The notes under the pieces: model-generated | Databases searched by the model: none | What the model saw: only the letters and a program-made list of their open reading frames with translations | Told to the model about the DNA's origin: nothing | NCBI RefSeq assembly: GCF_028686475.1 | Contig: NZ_JAQUCA010000006.1 | Location: 1 to 64,000 of the forward strand | Origin: Giesbergeria sp. | Lineage (GTDB): Bacteria > Pseudomonadota > Gammaproteobacteria > Burkholderiales > Burkholderiaceae_C | Direction: 5' to 3' | DNA length: 64,000 nucleotides | Translations under genes and position numbers: made by a program | Shown: piece after piece, positions 48,410-57,823 of the stretch | Layout of the letters: each line of letters begins with the position of its first letter | Position numbering within the stretch: the stretch's first letter is position 1

Positions 48410-50740
48410 CTAATAATTGTCATAGCCCTCGCTATCGCCAGACCCTAAAGCCAAGCTCTCAAAGCGGGTTTGGTTTTTATGAAAATACAGCTTGACTGTG
48501 CCAGTGGGGCCGTTGCGCTGCTTGCCAATGATGATTTCGGCAATGTTTTGGTCTTTACTGTCTTTGTTGTAGTAATCGTCTCGGTAGATAAACAAGATGA
48601 TGTCTGCATCCTGTTCAATCGCGCCTGATTCGCGCAAATCGGACATCATGGGGCGCTTGTCGGTGCGGGTTTCGACGCTGCGGTTGAGCTGCGATAGGGC
48701 AATCACTGGGCAACCCAACTCTTTGGCCAGCATTTTTAAGCCCCGCGATATTTCGCCCAATTCGGTAGCGCGGTTCTCGCCATGCCCACCGCTGGATCCG
48801 CTCATCAGTTGCAGGTAGTCCACCACCACCAGCCCCATTTTGCCGCCCAATTGCCGCGCCAAGCGCCGCGCATTGGCACGCAATTCGGAGGGGGTCAGGC
48901 CGGGGGTTTCATCAATGTACAAGCCCATTGTGCGTAGCCTTTCGATGGCTTCCGTCAGACGCGGCCATTCTTCGGGCGTGACGCGGCCATTACGCAAGTG
49001 CGATTGATCGACACGTGCCATCGAACCTACAATCCGCACCGCCAACTGGGCGGCGCTCATTTCCATAGAAAAAATGGCGACCGGCAAATTTTCGTGCAGG
49101 GCGGCATTCTCGGCAATGTTGATAGCGAAGGCCGTGTTGTGCGTGACCACGTCGTCATTGGTGATGTACAGGCGTTCTGGATGGCTCACAGCAATGCACT
49201 GGCATGGTGCTTCGCGGCTTGGCGTAATACTGCTGATGGTGAGCCGCTTGGCCCGCTGGCGCTCTAGCGGTAAGCGTGCCTGTTTTTCAGGCAACAGAAA
49301 CAATGCTTGTGGCTGCGGATGGGCAATGTGGCAAATATAGGCAGGCAAGCCCGGCACCCGCAGGCCGTGGCTGTTACGGTAGTGTGGTGTTTTGCTGCTG
49401 ATAGAACACCAACCGCCGAGCGAGCGCACCAGCTCGGCCAAATCCAGCGCCAATTGGTGGCTGGCGGTAGAAAAACGCACGCTGCCCCAGCGCTCTACCC
49501 AACCATCGGTATCGAGCAAACCACGCAGCAAATCTAAGCGGACAGCCCGCTGGGCTTCCAAATACAGGCGCGGAATAAACTTGGCATCACTGGCCAAACC
49601 GGATAGCCGCAAGCGCTCCAGTTCCACGCGCAAAGGATTAGGCTGTGCGCCGCCTTGCGCGCCCAGCCAAGCGCCTAGCACCCACGGGTCAATAGGCAAG
49701 GGATCATGGTGGCCAAAATCACCATTGGCTGTATCTATCCACAAGCGCCCTTGGTAACGTTTTTTTTCTAGCAACGCCATCATTTCGGCGGTGCTGAGCA
49801 CTTTTGCTGCTGGCCAATGCCGACAATGCACACGCCATAAATGTTCGGCACAAGCTTCGGCGCTACGCCCATCCGAGAAGCTGAGGCGATAGACCGGTCG
49901 CACCCCTTGCGGAAAAATTCCTGTGACCACAGAGGCTTGACCATCCACCGAAGCCAGCGCGTCGCCCACCTCTAGCTGGCCCATTGCTTTCCAGCCGGTA
50001 CGGGTGCGTACCTGTGCGTCCAATGGCTGCGCCTTGCCCATCGAGGGCCGCGCCGCCAGCACCACCATATCCCCCGCTTGGAGGCCTGAAGTCATTTTGT
50101 CCAAATCGATAAAACCGGTAGGCACACCCGTGATGTCGTTGGGGTTGTCGGCCATCTCTTGGATACGATCCATCAGCGTCACCGACAGATTTTCCATGGA
50201 CTGGAAGCCCTGCTTCATGCGCGAGCCTTCTTCACCGATGTTGAAGATTTTTTGCTGCGCCTCGTCCAGAATTTTTTCTACCGCGCGGCCTTGGGTATTG
50301 GCGGCGTTGGTGGCAATATCGTTGCTGGCGTGCAGCAGTTTACGCAAAAGAGAGCGCTCGCGCACAATTTCGGCATAGCGGCGGATGTTGCTGGAGCTGG
50401 GCACATACTGGGCCAAGGAGTTGATATACACCAAGCCGCCCACTTCTTCGCCCTTGTTGCTGCTTTGCAAGCGCTCATAGACCGTAATCACATCGGCGGG
50501 CTTGTTGTCGTTGATCAGCTTGCCAATGCAAGCATAAATCAACTGGTGGTCGTGGCGATAAAAGTCGGTTTCTACCAACAAGTCGCCCACCCTGTCCCAG
50601 GCGTTGTTGTCTAATAGCAAACCACCCAGCACGCTAGACTCCGCCTCGATGGAGTGGGGCGGCACGCGCAGTTGCGATAGCTCGCGGTCTTCGTAGGGGG
50701 CAAAGCCACCATCCATAGGCATGAAGGGGTCAGAAGGCAT
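48410..50740 (-). CDS. dnaB: DnaB replicative helicase precursor with in-frame intein
   Basis: 776-residue precursor. After splicing out 299 residues the helicase would be 477 residues, the normal size. The N-terminal domain (VPPHSIEAESSVLGGLLLDN) and linker are complete. The RecA-like domain is interrupted inside Walker A: ARPSMGK (residues 230-236) is followed by intein residues 237-535 and then T536-AFAINIAENAA. Walker B (VVDYLQLMSG) and the motif SDLRESGAIEQDADIILFIYR are intact. Active helicase depends on splicing. It is preceded by a terminator closing the rpsF operon. Confidence 0.96.
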   Translation of the reverse strand: MPSDPFMPMDGGFAPYEDRELSQLRVPPHSIEAESSVLGGLLLDNNAWDRVGDLLVETDFYRHDHQLIYACIGKLINDNKPADVITVYERLQSSNKGEEVGGLVYINSLAQYVPSSSNIRRYAEIVRERSLLRKLLHASNDIATNAANTQGRAVEKILDEAQQKIFNIGEEGSRMKQGFQSMENLSVTLMDRIQEMADNPNDITGVPTGFIDLDKMTSGLQAGDMVVLAARPSMGKAQPLDAQVRTRTGWKAMGQLEVGDALASVDGQASVVTGIFPQGVRPVYRLSFSDGRSAEACAEHLWRVHCRHWPAAKVLSTAEMMALLEKKRYQGRLWIDTANGDFGHHDPLPIDPWVLGAWLGAQGGAQPNPLRVELERLRLSGLASDAKFIPRLYLEAQRAVRLDLLRGLLDTDGWVERWGSVRFSTASHQLALDLAELVRSLGGWCSISSKTPHYRNSHGLRVPGLPAYICHIAHPQPQALFLLPEKQARLPLERQRAKRLTISSITPSREAPCQCIAVSHPERLYITNDDVVTHNTAFAINIAENAALHENLPVAIFSMEMSAAQLAVRIVGSMARVDQSHLRNGRVTPEEWPRLTEAIERLRTMGLYIDETPGLTPSELRANARRLARQLGGKMGLVVVDYLQLMSGSSGGHGENRATELGEISRGLKMLAKELGCPVIALSQLNRSVETRTDKRPMMSDLRESGAIEQDADIILFIYRDDYYNKDSKDQNIAEIIIGKQRNGPTGTVKLYFHKNQTRFESLALGSGDSEGYDNY
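49136..50032 (-). mobile_element. class 3-type intein with degenerate LAGLIDADG endonuclease in DnaB
   Basis: Protein-splicing element of 299 residues (precursor 237-535). It starts with Ala (AQPLDAQVRT), not Cys or Ser, and ends VVTHN followed by Thr. The block B segment AEHLW gives His300 and Trp302 (B:12). Block F APCQCIAV provides Cys515 (F:4), and block G has Thr533 (G:5). This W-C-T set defines class 3 inteins, which start splicing from the block F cysteine. The endonuclease part keeps one good motif (LLRGLLDTDGW, 404-414). The first is degenerate (LGAWLGAQGG, acidic residue lost), and only about 50 residues separate them, so homing activity is probably lost. Confidence 0.88.
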
Positions 50741-50799
50741 CGGATTCCTTGGAGCAAGCCGGGGATGCTAACGGGTAACAAACGGGTAACGAACGGAAA

Positions 50800-50826
50800 A
50801 AACAAAAAAACCGCCCGAAGGCGGTT
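50800..50826 (-). terminator. intrinsic terminator after rplI
   Basis: AACCGCC-TTCG-GGCGGTT on the minus strand, a 7 bp stem with a stable UUCG loop, continues into TTTTTTTG. It ends the rpsF-priB-rpsR-rplI transcript just before dnaB. Confidence 0.9.
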
Positions 50827-50847
50827 CGTGCAGAGCGCAAAGTGCGA

Positions 50848-51300
50848 TCAGGCGGTTTCGCCGTACACCGACACAGTCACTTCTGCCACCACATCGGTGT
50901 GCAGCGACACGTTGACCGTGTTGTCGCCAATGGTCTTGATGGGGCCATTGGGCAGACGAATTTGCGACTTGAGCACCTTAAAGCCTTGCTTGTTCAGCTC
51001 GTCGGCAATGTCGTGGTTGGTGACCGAACCAAACAAACGGCCATCTACGCCAGCCTTTTGCGTCAGCTTGAACACCTTGCCAGCCAGCTTTTCGCCTTCG
51101 GCTTGGGCAGCAGCCAGCTTCTCGGCGGCGGCTTTTTCCAGTTCGGCGCGGCGGGCTTCAAACTCGGCCTTGGCAGCAGCAGTAGCGCGGCGGGCGCGAC
51201 CAGTAGGAATGAGGAAGTTGCGGGCGTAACCGTCTTTGACCTTGACCAGATCACCGAGGTTACCGAGGTTCACAACCTTGTCGAGCAGGATGATTTGCAT
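50848..51300 (-). CDS. rplI: 50S ribosomal protein L9
   Basis: 150-residue protein with the N-terminal rRNA-binding motif [34 protein letters not shown], a long connecting helix rich in Ala/Glu/Lys, and the C-terminal domain. It is the last gene of the rpsF-priB-rpsR-rplI operon, 12 nt after rpsR, and is followed by a terminator. Confidence 0.97.
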   Translation of the reverse strand: MQIILLDKVVNLGNLGDLVKVKDGYARNFLIPTGRARRATAAAKAEFEARRAELEKAAAEKLAAAQAEGEKLAGKVFKLTQKAGVDGRLFGSVTNHDIADELNKQGFKVLKSQIRLPNGPIKTIGDNTVNVSLHTDVVAEVTVSVYGETA

Positions 51301-51312
51301 GGGTTGTGCTCC

Positions 51313-51594
51313 TTAGATCTTGTGCTGGTCGCTGTAAGGCACCAGGGCCAGGAAGCGGGCGCGCTTGATGGCGGTGTTGAGCTGGCGCTGGTAAATGGCG
51401 CGGGTGCCGGTCAGGCGTGCGGGGATGATTTTGCCGTTTTCGGCGATGAAATCACGCAGCGTGTCCACATCCTTGTAGTCGATTTCTTCGACGCCAGTGA
51501 CGGTGAAGCGGCAGAAGCGCTTGCGCTTGAACAGCAGCGATTGGGTATTGCGCTTGGGGCGCTTGTCTTTGTTGAATTTCTTGAACGTGGCCAT
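51313..51594 (-). CDS. rpsR: 30S ribosomal protein S18
   Basis: 93 residues starting [20 protein letters not shown], with the S18 core [20 protein letters not shown] and [24 protein letters not shown]. The ATG at 51594 is chosen because the longer ORF (51693) runs into priB. Confidence 0.97.
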   Translation of the reverse strand: MATFKKFNKDKRPKRNTQSLLFKRKRFCRFTVTGVEEIDYKDVDTLRDFIAENGKIIPARLTGTRAIYQRQLNTAIKRARFLALVPYSDQHKI

Positions 51595-51611
51595 TGCGGA
51601 CCTCTTGAAAA

Positions 51612-51902
51612 TTAATTTTGTTGAATATCCTGAACGTGCAGCACGACAGACTTGCCATTGCGCGGTGTGCCTAAAAAACCGCTGAATTGCCACAAGCTAC
51701 CCAAGGGCAACTTGGCCAATTGCTCAGCCAAAGGCCCAAAGGCCACAGCTTTGACGCTGGCCTTGACTTCTCGGGCTTGCCCGGCTTCTTGCTGGCGCGA
51801 GCTATGCTCTAAACGCAGGGCAATGGCGGGCAATCCGGCGGGCGTGAATCGCAAAGGCTCAGCCTCGGTGATACAGGCCGTCAGGGCAACGTGGTTTTGC
51901 AC
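51612..51902 (-). CDS. priB: PriB, primosomal replication protein N
   Basis: Single-stranded-DNA-binding OB-fold protein that helps PriA reload DnaB at stalled forks; here it sits in the same region as dnaB. The core [29 protein letters not shown] and [21 protein letters not shown] match the family. The GTG at 51902 gives 96 residues, the usual size, and lies 19 nt after rpsF. The ATG at 51968 would overlap rpsF by 47 nt and add a low-complexity start, so it is less likely. Confidence 0.88.
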   Translation of the reverse strand: MQNHVALTACITEAEPLRFTPAGLPAIALRLEHSSRQQEAGQAREVKASVKAVAFGPLAEQLAKLPLGSLWQFSGFLGTPRNGKSVVLHVQDIQQN

Positions 51903-51921
51903 TCCGCTGGCAAGTGTGGGC

Positions 51922-52335
51922 TTAGCGTTCTGCGCGCTCGGTGCGCTCAGCGCGTTCGCCACGTTCACCGGCAGCAGCGTATTCGGCTTGGCTGGCTTTG
52001 CGGGCTTCTTCGCGCTCGACGGTCTTCATCATGGAAGAAGGGCCGGTGTCCGCCTTCTTCTTTTGCACGGTCAGGTGGCGCAACACGGCATCGTTGAACT
52101 TGAAGGCATGCTCCAGTTCGGCCATCACGGCTTGGTCGGCTTCGATGTTGACGCACAGGTAGTGGGCCTTGGCCAGCTTGTTGATCAGGTAAGCCAGTTG
52201 ACGGCGACCCCAGTCTTCAACACGATGCACCTGACCGCCGCCAGCGACGATCATGCCCTTGTAACGTTCGAGCATGGCAGGAACCTGCTCGCTTTGATCC
52301 GGGTGGATCAACAAAATGATTTCGTAATGACGCAT
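51922..52335 (-). CDS. rpsF: 30S ribosomal protein S6
   Basis: 137 residues starting [20 protein letters not shown], with [20 protein letters not shown]. Beyond the usual S6 core there is a charged tail of about 35 residues ending in repeated ER/AER units ([12 protein letters not shown]). E. coli S6 also has a variable acidic tail modified by glutamate ligation. It is first in the operon, with a 245 nt divergent gap to grpE. Confidence 0.95.
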   Translation of the reverse strand: MRHYEIILLIHPDQSEQVPAMLERYKGMIVAGGGQVHRVEDWGRRQLAYLINKLAKAHYLCVNIEADQAVMAELEHAFKFNDAVLRHLTVQKKKADTGPSSMMKTVEREEARKASQAEYAAAGERGERAERTERAER

Positions 52336-52492
52336 GCATACTCCTTCTGGATTAGGGAGCCACCCACTGCGTCTGTAGCGGTGTGGCAAGGCAAAGCCCG
52401 AGATTATAGCCACAGACCACGCCAAGCGTGCCAGCTTGTACACTTGGGCCTGCTTTGCTGCACATGCCGACACCATAAGGTGTGCGCTAGTG

Positions 52493-52518
52493 CTTGAAAT
52501 GGTTTGGGCTGCCCCCAA
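52493..52518 (+). promoter_or_regulatory. sigma-32 type heat-shock promoter for grpE-dnaK-dnaJ
   Basis: CTTGAAA (52493-52499), a 13 nt spacer and CCCCAA (52513-52518) closely match the RpoH consensus CTTGAAA-N13-CCCCAT. It lies about 60 nt before the grpE ATG at 52581. No CIRCE element or hrcA gene was seen beside it, so heat-shock control is probably positive, by RpoH. Confidence 0.75.
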
Positions 52519-52580
52519 CTGCTGTGCAGCTCCACTGTTTTACCAGTTTCTTTTCAGTTTCTTCTACCAAAGTTTCCGAC

Positions 52581-53129
52581 ATGCCTGAAAACAACACTTC
52601 TGCCCCTGCCACGCCCCCCGCGCCCGAAGAAATTGAGGCCGCACTGGCCGCCAATGCCTCGGATGAGATGGCACGTTTGCAATCCGAACTGTCTGAACTC
52701 AAGGCCAAGAGTGCCGATTTGGCCGACCAATTTTTGCGCGCCAAGGCCGAGGCCGAAAACGCCCGCCGCCGCGCCGAAGAAGATATTGCCAAAGCGCGCA
52801 AATTTGGCATTGAAAGCTTTGCCGAAAGCCTGTTGCCCGTCTGCGATAGCCTAGATGCTGCGCTGGCCCTGCCCAACGCCACAGCACAACAACTGCGCGA
52901 AGGCTCCGATGCCACCTTGCGCCAACTCACTGCGGCGCTAGAGCGCAACAAAGTCGTGGCCATCAACCCGCCAGCGGGTGAAAAGTTCAACCCCAATTTT
53001 CACCAAGCCATCAGCGTGGTGCCCGCCGACCAAGAGCCTAACACCGTGGTCACGGTGCTGCAAAAGGGCTATGTGATTGCCGAGCGCATCTTGCGTCCGG
53101 CCTTGGTCACAGTCACGGCACCCAAATAA
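52581..53129 (+). CDS. grpE: GrpE, nucleotide exchange factor for DnaK
   Basis: 182 residues starting [20 protein letters not shown]. It has a long coiled coil (about 20-80), then [15 protein letters not shown], and a C-terminal beta domain with [15 protein letters not shown] and [20 protein letters not shown]. The ORF start at 52494 would lie within the promoter and is rejected. It is followed after 93 nt by dnaK. Confidence 0.95.
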   Translation: MPENNTSAPATPPAPEEIEAALAANASDEMARLQSELSELKAKSADLADQFLRAKAEAENARRRAEEDIAKARKFGIESFAESLLPVCDSLDAALALPNATAQQLREGSDATLRQLTAALERNKVVAINPPAGEKFNPNFHQAISVVPADQEPNTVVTVLQKGYVIAERILRPALVTVTAPK

Positions 53130-53222
53130 AAAATAGTGTGCGGGTATGGCTTGAACCTTCGCCAACCGACCACACGTTAGACGCATTCAATCATTTCACC
53201 AACATCACAAAGAGAGAGAATC

Positions 53223-55196
53223 ATGGGAAAAATCATCGGTATTGACTTGGGCACCACCAACAGCTGTGTCGCCATCATGGACGGCAACAGCACCAAGGTG
53301 ATTGAAAACAGCGAAGGCGCACGCACTACCCCCTCCATCATCGCTTACCAAGAAGATGGCGAGATTTTGGTCGGTGCTTCGGCCAAACGCCAAGCCGTCA
53401 CCAACCCCAAAAACACCATCTACGCTGCCAAGCGCCTGATTGGTCGCAAGTTTGACGAAAAAGAAGTCCAAAAAGACATCGACCTGATGCCTTTCAGCAT
53501 CACCAAGGCCGACAACGGTGACGCTTGGATTGAAGTGCGCGGCCAAAAACTGGCCCCGCCGCAAATCAGCGCCGAAGTGCTGCGTAAGATGAAGAAAACC
53601 GCCGAGGATTACCTGGGCGAGACCGTGACCGAGGCCGTGATTACGGTGCCAGCCTACTTCAACGATGCCCAACGCCAAGCCACCAAAGACGCTGGCCGCA
53701 TTGCGGGCTTGGATGTCAAGCGCATCATCAACGAGCCTACCGCTGCCGCCTTGGCCTTCGGTTTGGACAAAGCGGGCAAGGGCGACCGCAAAATTGCCGT
53801 CTATGACTTGGGCGGTGGTACTTTTGACGTCTCCATCATCGAAATTGCCGATGTCGATGGCGAAAAACAATTTGAAGTGCTGTCCACCAACGGCGACACC
53901 TTCTTGGGCGGTGAAGACTTTGACCAGCGCATCATTGATTTCATCATCAGTGAATTCAAGAAGGAATCTGGTGTTGACCTGACCAAAGACGTGCTGGCGC
54001 TGCAACGCCTGAAAGAAGCGGCCGAAAAAGCCAAAATCGAGCTGTCCAACTCGGCGGCCACCGACATCAACCTGCCCTACATCACGGCAGATGCTTCTGG
54101 CCCCAAGCACCTGAACATCAAACTCAACCGCTCCAAACTGGAGCAATTGGTAGAAGAGCTGGTCGAGCGCACCATTGCCCCCTGCCGCACCGCTATCAAA
54201 GATGCGGGCATCAGCGTCTCGGACATCCAAGACGTGATTTTGGTCGGCGGCATGAGCCGTATGCCCAAGGTGCAAGAAAAGGTAAAAGAGTTCTTTGGCC
54301 GCGAGCCACGCAAAGATGTGAACCCCGACGAAGCCGTGGCCGTGGGTGCCGCCATCCAAGGCCAAGTGCTGTCGGGTGACCGCAAGGACGTGCTGCTGCT
54401 GGACGTGACCCCGCTGTCTTTGGGCATTGAAACCCTGGGCGGTGTCATGACCAAAATGATTACCAAGAACACCACCATCCCGACCAAGTTCGCGCAAACC
54501 TTCTCGACCGCCGACGACAACCAGCCCGCCGTGACCATCAAGGTGTTCCAAGGCGAGCGCGAAATGGCCAGCGGCAACAAACTGCTGGGTGAATTTAATT
54601 TGGAAGGCATCCCACCGGCAGCGCGTGGCGTGCCACAAATTGAAGTCTCGTTTGACATTGACGCCAACGGTATTTTGCACGTTGGCGCCAAAGATAAGGC
54701 CACCGGCAAAGAAAACAAAATCACCATCAAGGCCAACTCGGGTATCTCGGAAGAAGAAATCCAGCAAATGGTCAAAGATGCGGAACTCAACGCCGCTGAA
54801 GACCACCGCAAGCTCGAATTGGTGCAAGCGCGCAACCAAGGTGAAGCCGCTGTCCACAGCGTCAACAAGAGCCTGACCGAGTTTGGCGACAAACTCGATG
54901 CCTCGGAAAAGGGCGCGATTGAGTCGGCAGTCAAGGCGCTAGAAGATGCACTCAAAGGCGAAGACAAGGCCGCGATTGACGAAAAAACCACGGCCCTGAT
55001 GGCCGCCAGCCAAAAGCTGGGCGAAAAAATGTACGCTAATGAGCAAGCGGCCCAAGCAGCCGCCGGTGCAGCAGAAGCTGGTGCCAGCAACCATGCCCAC
55101 GGTGGTCAAGGTCAAAATGCCCATGCCTCCAACGCCAAGCCTGCCGATGACGACAACGTGGTAGATGCCGAAGTGAAGGAAGTCAAGAAGGGCTAA
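53223..55196 (+). CDS. dnaK: DnaK, Hsp70 chaperone
   Basis: 657-residue Hsp70. The ATPase domain begins [20 protein letters not shown] and includes [19 protein letters not shown] and [11 protein letters not shown]. The substrate domain contains [14 protein letters not shown]. The lid and tail end in an acidic/Lys segment ([12 protein letters not shown]), with an unusual His/Asn/Gln-rich stretch ([15 protein letters not shown]) just before it. It is preceded by GAGAGA near the start. Confidence 0.97.
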   Translation: MGKIIGIDLGTTNSCVAIMDGNSTKVIENSEGARTTPSIIAYQEDGEILVGASAKRQAVTNPKNTIYAAKRLIGRKFDEKEVQKDIDLMPFSITKADNGDAWIEVRGQKLAPPQISAEVLRKMKKTAEDYLGETVTEAVITVPAYFNDAQRQATKDAGRIAGLDVKRIINEPTAAALAFGLDKAGKGDRKIAVYDLGGGTFDVSIIEIADVDGEKQFEVLSTNGDTFLGGEDFDQRIIDFIISEFKKESGVDLTKDVLALQRLKEAAEKAKIELSNSAATDINLPYITADASGPKHLNIKLNRSKLEQLVEELVERTIAPCRTAIKDAGISVSDIQDVILVGGMSRMPKVQEKVKEFFGREPRKDVNPDEAVAVGAAIQGQVLSGDRKDVLLLDVTPLSLGIETLGGVMTKMITKNTTIPTKFAQTFSTADDNQPAVTIKVFQGEREMASGNKLLGEFNLEGIPPAARGVPQIEVSFDIDANGILHVGAKDKATGKENKITIKANSGISEEEIQQMVKDAELNAAEDHRKLELVQARNQGEAAVHSVNKSLTEFGDKLDASEKGAIESAVKALEDALKGEDKAAIDEKTTALMAASQKLGEKMYANEQAAQAAAGAAEAGASNHAHGGQGQNAHASNAKPADDDNVVDAEVKEVKKG

Positions 55197-55294
55197 GCGG
55201 GTAGCGCTTGCGCTGACCATACCGCCGCGCCAGGCCCCCTGTATTGTGCTGGGGTGTCCGGCGCGGCGTTCCTGTTCTAACTGGGTACCTATCC

Positions 55295-56437
55295 ATGTCG
55301 AAAAGAGACTTTTACGAAATCCTCGGGGTGGGCAAAACCGCCTCCGACGAAGAAATCAAAAAGGCGTATCGCAAGCTGGCGATGAAACACCACCCGGACC
55401 GCAATCAGGGTGAAGCCAGCAAGGGCGCAGAAGAGAAGTTTAAGGAGGTCAAAGAGGCCTACGAGATGCTCTCTGACCCGCAAAAGCGCGCCGCTTATGA
55501 CCAATTCGGCCATGCGGGCGTGGACCCCAATCGCGGCCACGGTGGCCCCGGCACCGAGGGCTTTGGCGGCTTTGCCGAAGCCTTTGGCGATATTTTTGGG
55601 GATATGTTCAACCAAGGCAACCGGGGTGGTCGGGGTGCGGGCGGACGCCAAGTGTATCGGGGCAGCGATTTAAGCTATGCGATGGAGATTTCGCTAGAAG
55701 AAGCCGCCAAGGGCAAAAATGCCGAAATTCGCATCCCCGCGTGGGAAAACTGCGACACCTGCCACGGCAGTGGGGCCAAGCCCGGCACCAGTCCCAAAAA
55801 TTGCCCCACCTGCCACGGCAGCGGAACGGTGCAACTGCGCCAAGGCTTTTTTAGCGTGCAACAAACCTGCCCGCACTGCCGGGGCACGGGCAAAATCATC
55901 CCCGAGCCTTGCACGTCTTGCCACGGTCAGGGTAAGCTGAAAAAGCAAAAAACCTTAGAAGTCAAAATTCCAGCGGGCATTGACGACGGTATGCGAATTC
56001 GCAGCACCGGCAATGGCGAGCCAGGCACGAATGGCGGCCCACCGGGCGATTTGTATATTGAGATTCGCCTCAAAAAGCACGACATTTTTGAGCGTGATGG
56101 CGATGATTTGCATTGCCAAGTGCCGGTCAGCTTTATCACCGCAGCCTTGGGCGGCGAGATTGAAGTACCCACCTTGGCGGGCAAAGCGGCGATTGACATC
56201 CCCGAAGGCACCCAAGCGGGCAAGCAGTTCCGCCTGCGTGGCAAGGGCATCAAAGGGGTACGCTCGAGCTATCCCGGCGATTTGTATTGCCATATCGCTG
56301 TCGAGACCCCGGTCAAACTGACCGAGCAACAACGTAAACTGCTACGTGAGCTGGAAGAATCGCTGCAAAAGGGCGGCTCGCGCCATTCACCCAGCGGCGA
56401 GAGCTGGACGGACAAGCTCAAGCGTTTTTTTAGCTAA
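55295..56437 (+). CDS. dnaJ: DnaJ, Hsp40 co-chaperone
   Basis: 380 residues from [20 protein letters not shown]. It has a J domain with HPD (MKHHPDRNQ), a Gly/Phe-rich linker, a zinc domain with four CxxCxGxG-type repeats ([32 protein letters not shown]), and the C-terminal substrate domain. It follows dnaK by about 98 nt. The upstream ATG (55244) lies in the spacer and is rejected. Confidence 0.96.
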   Translation: MSKRDFYEILGVGKTASDEEIKKAYRKLAMKHHPDRNQGEASKGAEEKFKEVKEAYEMLSDPQKRAAYDQFGHAGVDPNRGHGGPGTEGFGGFAEAFGDIFGDMFNQGNRGGRGAGGRQVYRGSDLSYAMEISLEEAAKGKNAEIRIPAWENCDTCHGSGAKPGTSPKNCPTCHGSGTVQLRQGFFSVQQTCPHCRGTGKIIPEPCTSCHGQGKLKKQKTLEVKIPAGIDDGMRIRSTGNGEPGTNGGPPGDLYIEIRLKKHDIFERDGDDLHCQVPVSFITAALGGEIEVPTLAGKAAIDIPEGTQAGKQFRLRGKGIKGVRSSYPGDLYCHIAVETPVKLTEQQRKLLRELEESLQKGGSRHSPSGESWTDKLKRFFS

Positions 56438-56452
56438 GGGGCTGGGGGCGTT

Positions 56453-57658
56453 TTAGTGGTGCAGCACCCCAGCGCCCTGGATGTGCTGCATGGCGCTGTG
56501 CAACTCAGGCGAGTTCAGCACAGCGCGCAATGGGGCCAGCGCCGGAAGGCTAAAGTAAGAGCGCAAATGGAAGCTGTCCGAGCCTAAATCGGCGTCCAAA
56601 TCGTAGGCTTTGAGCGAAGCCAGTTGGCCCAAGGCCAACCTCTCGCCCAAGCCCACGCACAAATAACCCAGCGCCAGCAGGGGCGCGTGCTGGGCATCTG
56701 CCGCACTGGCGGGCGTGACCAGCACGCGGCTAATCGCGGAGACATCTTGCACCAAGGCAGCGGGCAGCTCCCATTGGTGCAAGACCAAGCTGGCCACTTC
56801 GCCAGCGGCCAAGCCAATCACCTCTTGCTCTAATTGGGCGCGGCGCAGGCGGTCTAGCATCAGCCACTCTTCTACGCCATTGCTCGGCAACAAAGAAGCC
56901 GCCGCCAAATGCCCGACAAACACCAGCACCACCTTGGTGGCCAGTGCGCCCGGTTCTGGCAAGTTCAAGCCCTTGCCCAAGTGCAGACACAGCTCGCTGG
57001 CCACAGCGCTGGCACGCCAAATGGCATCGAAAGAGCGCTGGGCCGAGGCCAGCTCGGGCCGAAACGCCTGCGCCAGCATGTATTGCAGGCAGATGTTACG
57101 CACCGTGTCCATGCCCAACAGCGTGACGGCAGGCTCGATGCTCATGACCGGCTGGGGCAGGCCATAAAACGGCGAGTTGACCATCGCCAGCACGCGCGCT
57201 GCAATCAGTGGCTCGCCCATGAGCAACTCGCTCAATTCTGCGGGGTCAGCGCGGTTGAAAAAATCGGGTTCTAGCAGTTTTTGCATCGACAAGGGCGGGC
57301 GCGGAATACCACCCACCACCGTCATGAGGGCCTTATGCCGCGCACCCGATAAATCGCGCTCACGCATCCAGTGCAAAGCCGCCAATTCTGGCGGGGTATT
57401 GGGCGGCAGCAAGACGGCACCGGCGTTGGACGCTGGACTGGTGTGGGGAAAGGCGTTCTCTAAGCCTGGCACATTCACTGCTGGGCGCTTGGCCGGCAAA
57501 ATCGTGGGCGGTTGGGGGGGTGGTGCGGCCGCCTCTGGTGCGTCATGGGGCAAGCGCTCTGCTTCCATAGGACGCTGGCGGGTGGCAGGGCGTAACTTCC
57601 ACCAGACCAAGGCAGCAAGAACGAGCAAAACAGGGATCAAGAACAGCAGGGCGGGCAC
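56453..57658 (-). CDS. membrane-anchored HDOD domain protein
   Basis: A GTG at 57658 preceded by GGAG gives about 401 residues; the TTG at 57688 would add ten. One N-terminal membrane helix (ALLFLIPVLLVLAALVWW) is followed by a Pro-rich linker (about 45-95). An HDOD domain then includes LLMGEPLIAARVLAMVNSPFYG and SIEPAVTLLGMDTVRNICLQ. HDOD proteins act in signalling, often with cyclic di-GMP or motility systems. It is divergent from the PAS-GGDEF gene and convergent with dnaJ. Confidence 0.82.
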   Translation of the reverse strand: MPALLFLIPVLLVLAALVWWKLRPATRQRPMEAERLPHDAPEAAAPPPQPPTILPAKRPAVNVPGLENAFPHTSPASNAGAVLLPPNTPPELAALHWMRERDLSGARHKALMTVVGGIPRPPLSMQKLLEPDFFNRADPAELSELLMGEPLIAARVLAMVNSPFYGLPQPVMSIEPAVTLLGMDTVRNICLQYMLAQAFRPELASAQRSFDAIWRASAVASELCLHLGKGLNLPEPGALATKVVLVFVGHLAAASLLPSNGVEEWLMLDRLRRAQLEQEVIGLAAGEVASLVLHQWELPAALVQDVSAISRVLVTPASAADAQHAPLLALGYLCVGLGERLALGQLASLKAYDLDADLGSDSFHLRSYFSLPALAPLRAVLNSPELHSAMQHIQGAGVLHH

Positions 57659-57823
57659 AGGCTCAACTCCTAATAAGTAGGGCGACAAGTGGGCTATGCT
57701 AACCAGTCTGCACCAGACGAATCAAAAAATCGTTTTGGCACAGTGCCAGCAGCTGGCAGCAGAGATGGCCCAGGCTCAATACAATGCCCGCTCCTTTACG
57801 TCCACTTTTTTTGTGCCTGCATT

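Noticed and set aside
53205-54857. 550-codon minus-strand ORF opposite dnaK
   Set aside because: It is antisense to a clearly coding dnaK; its composition is that of a shadow frame.
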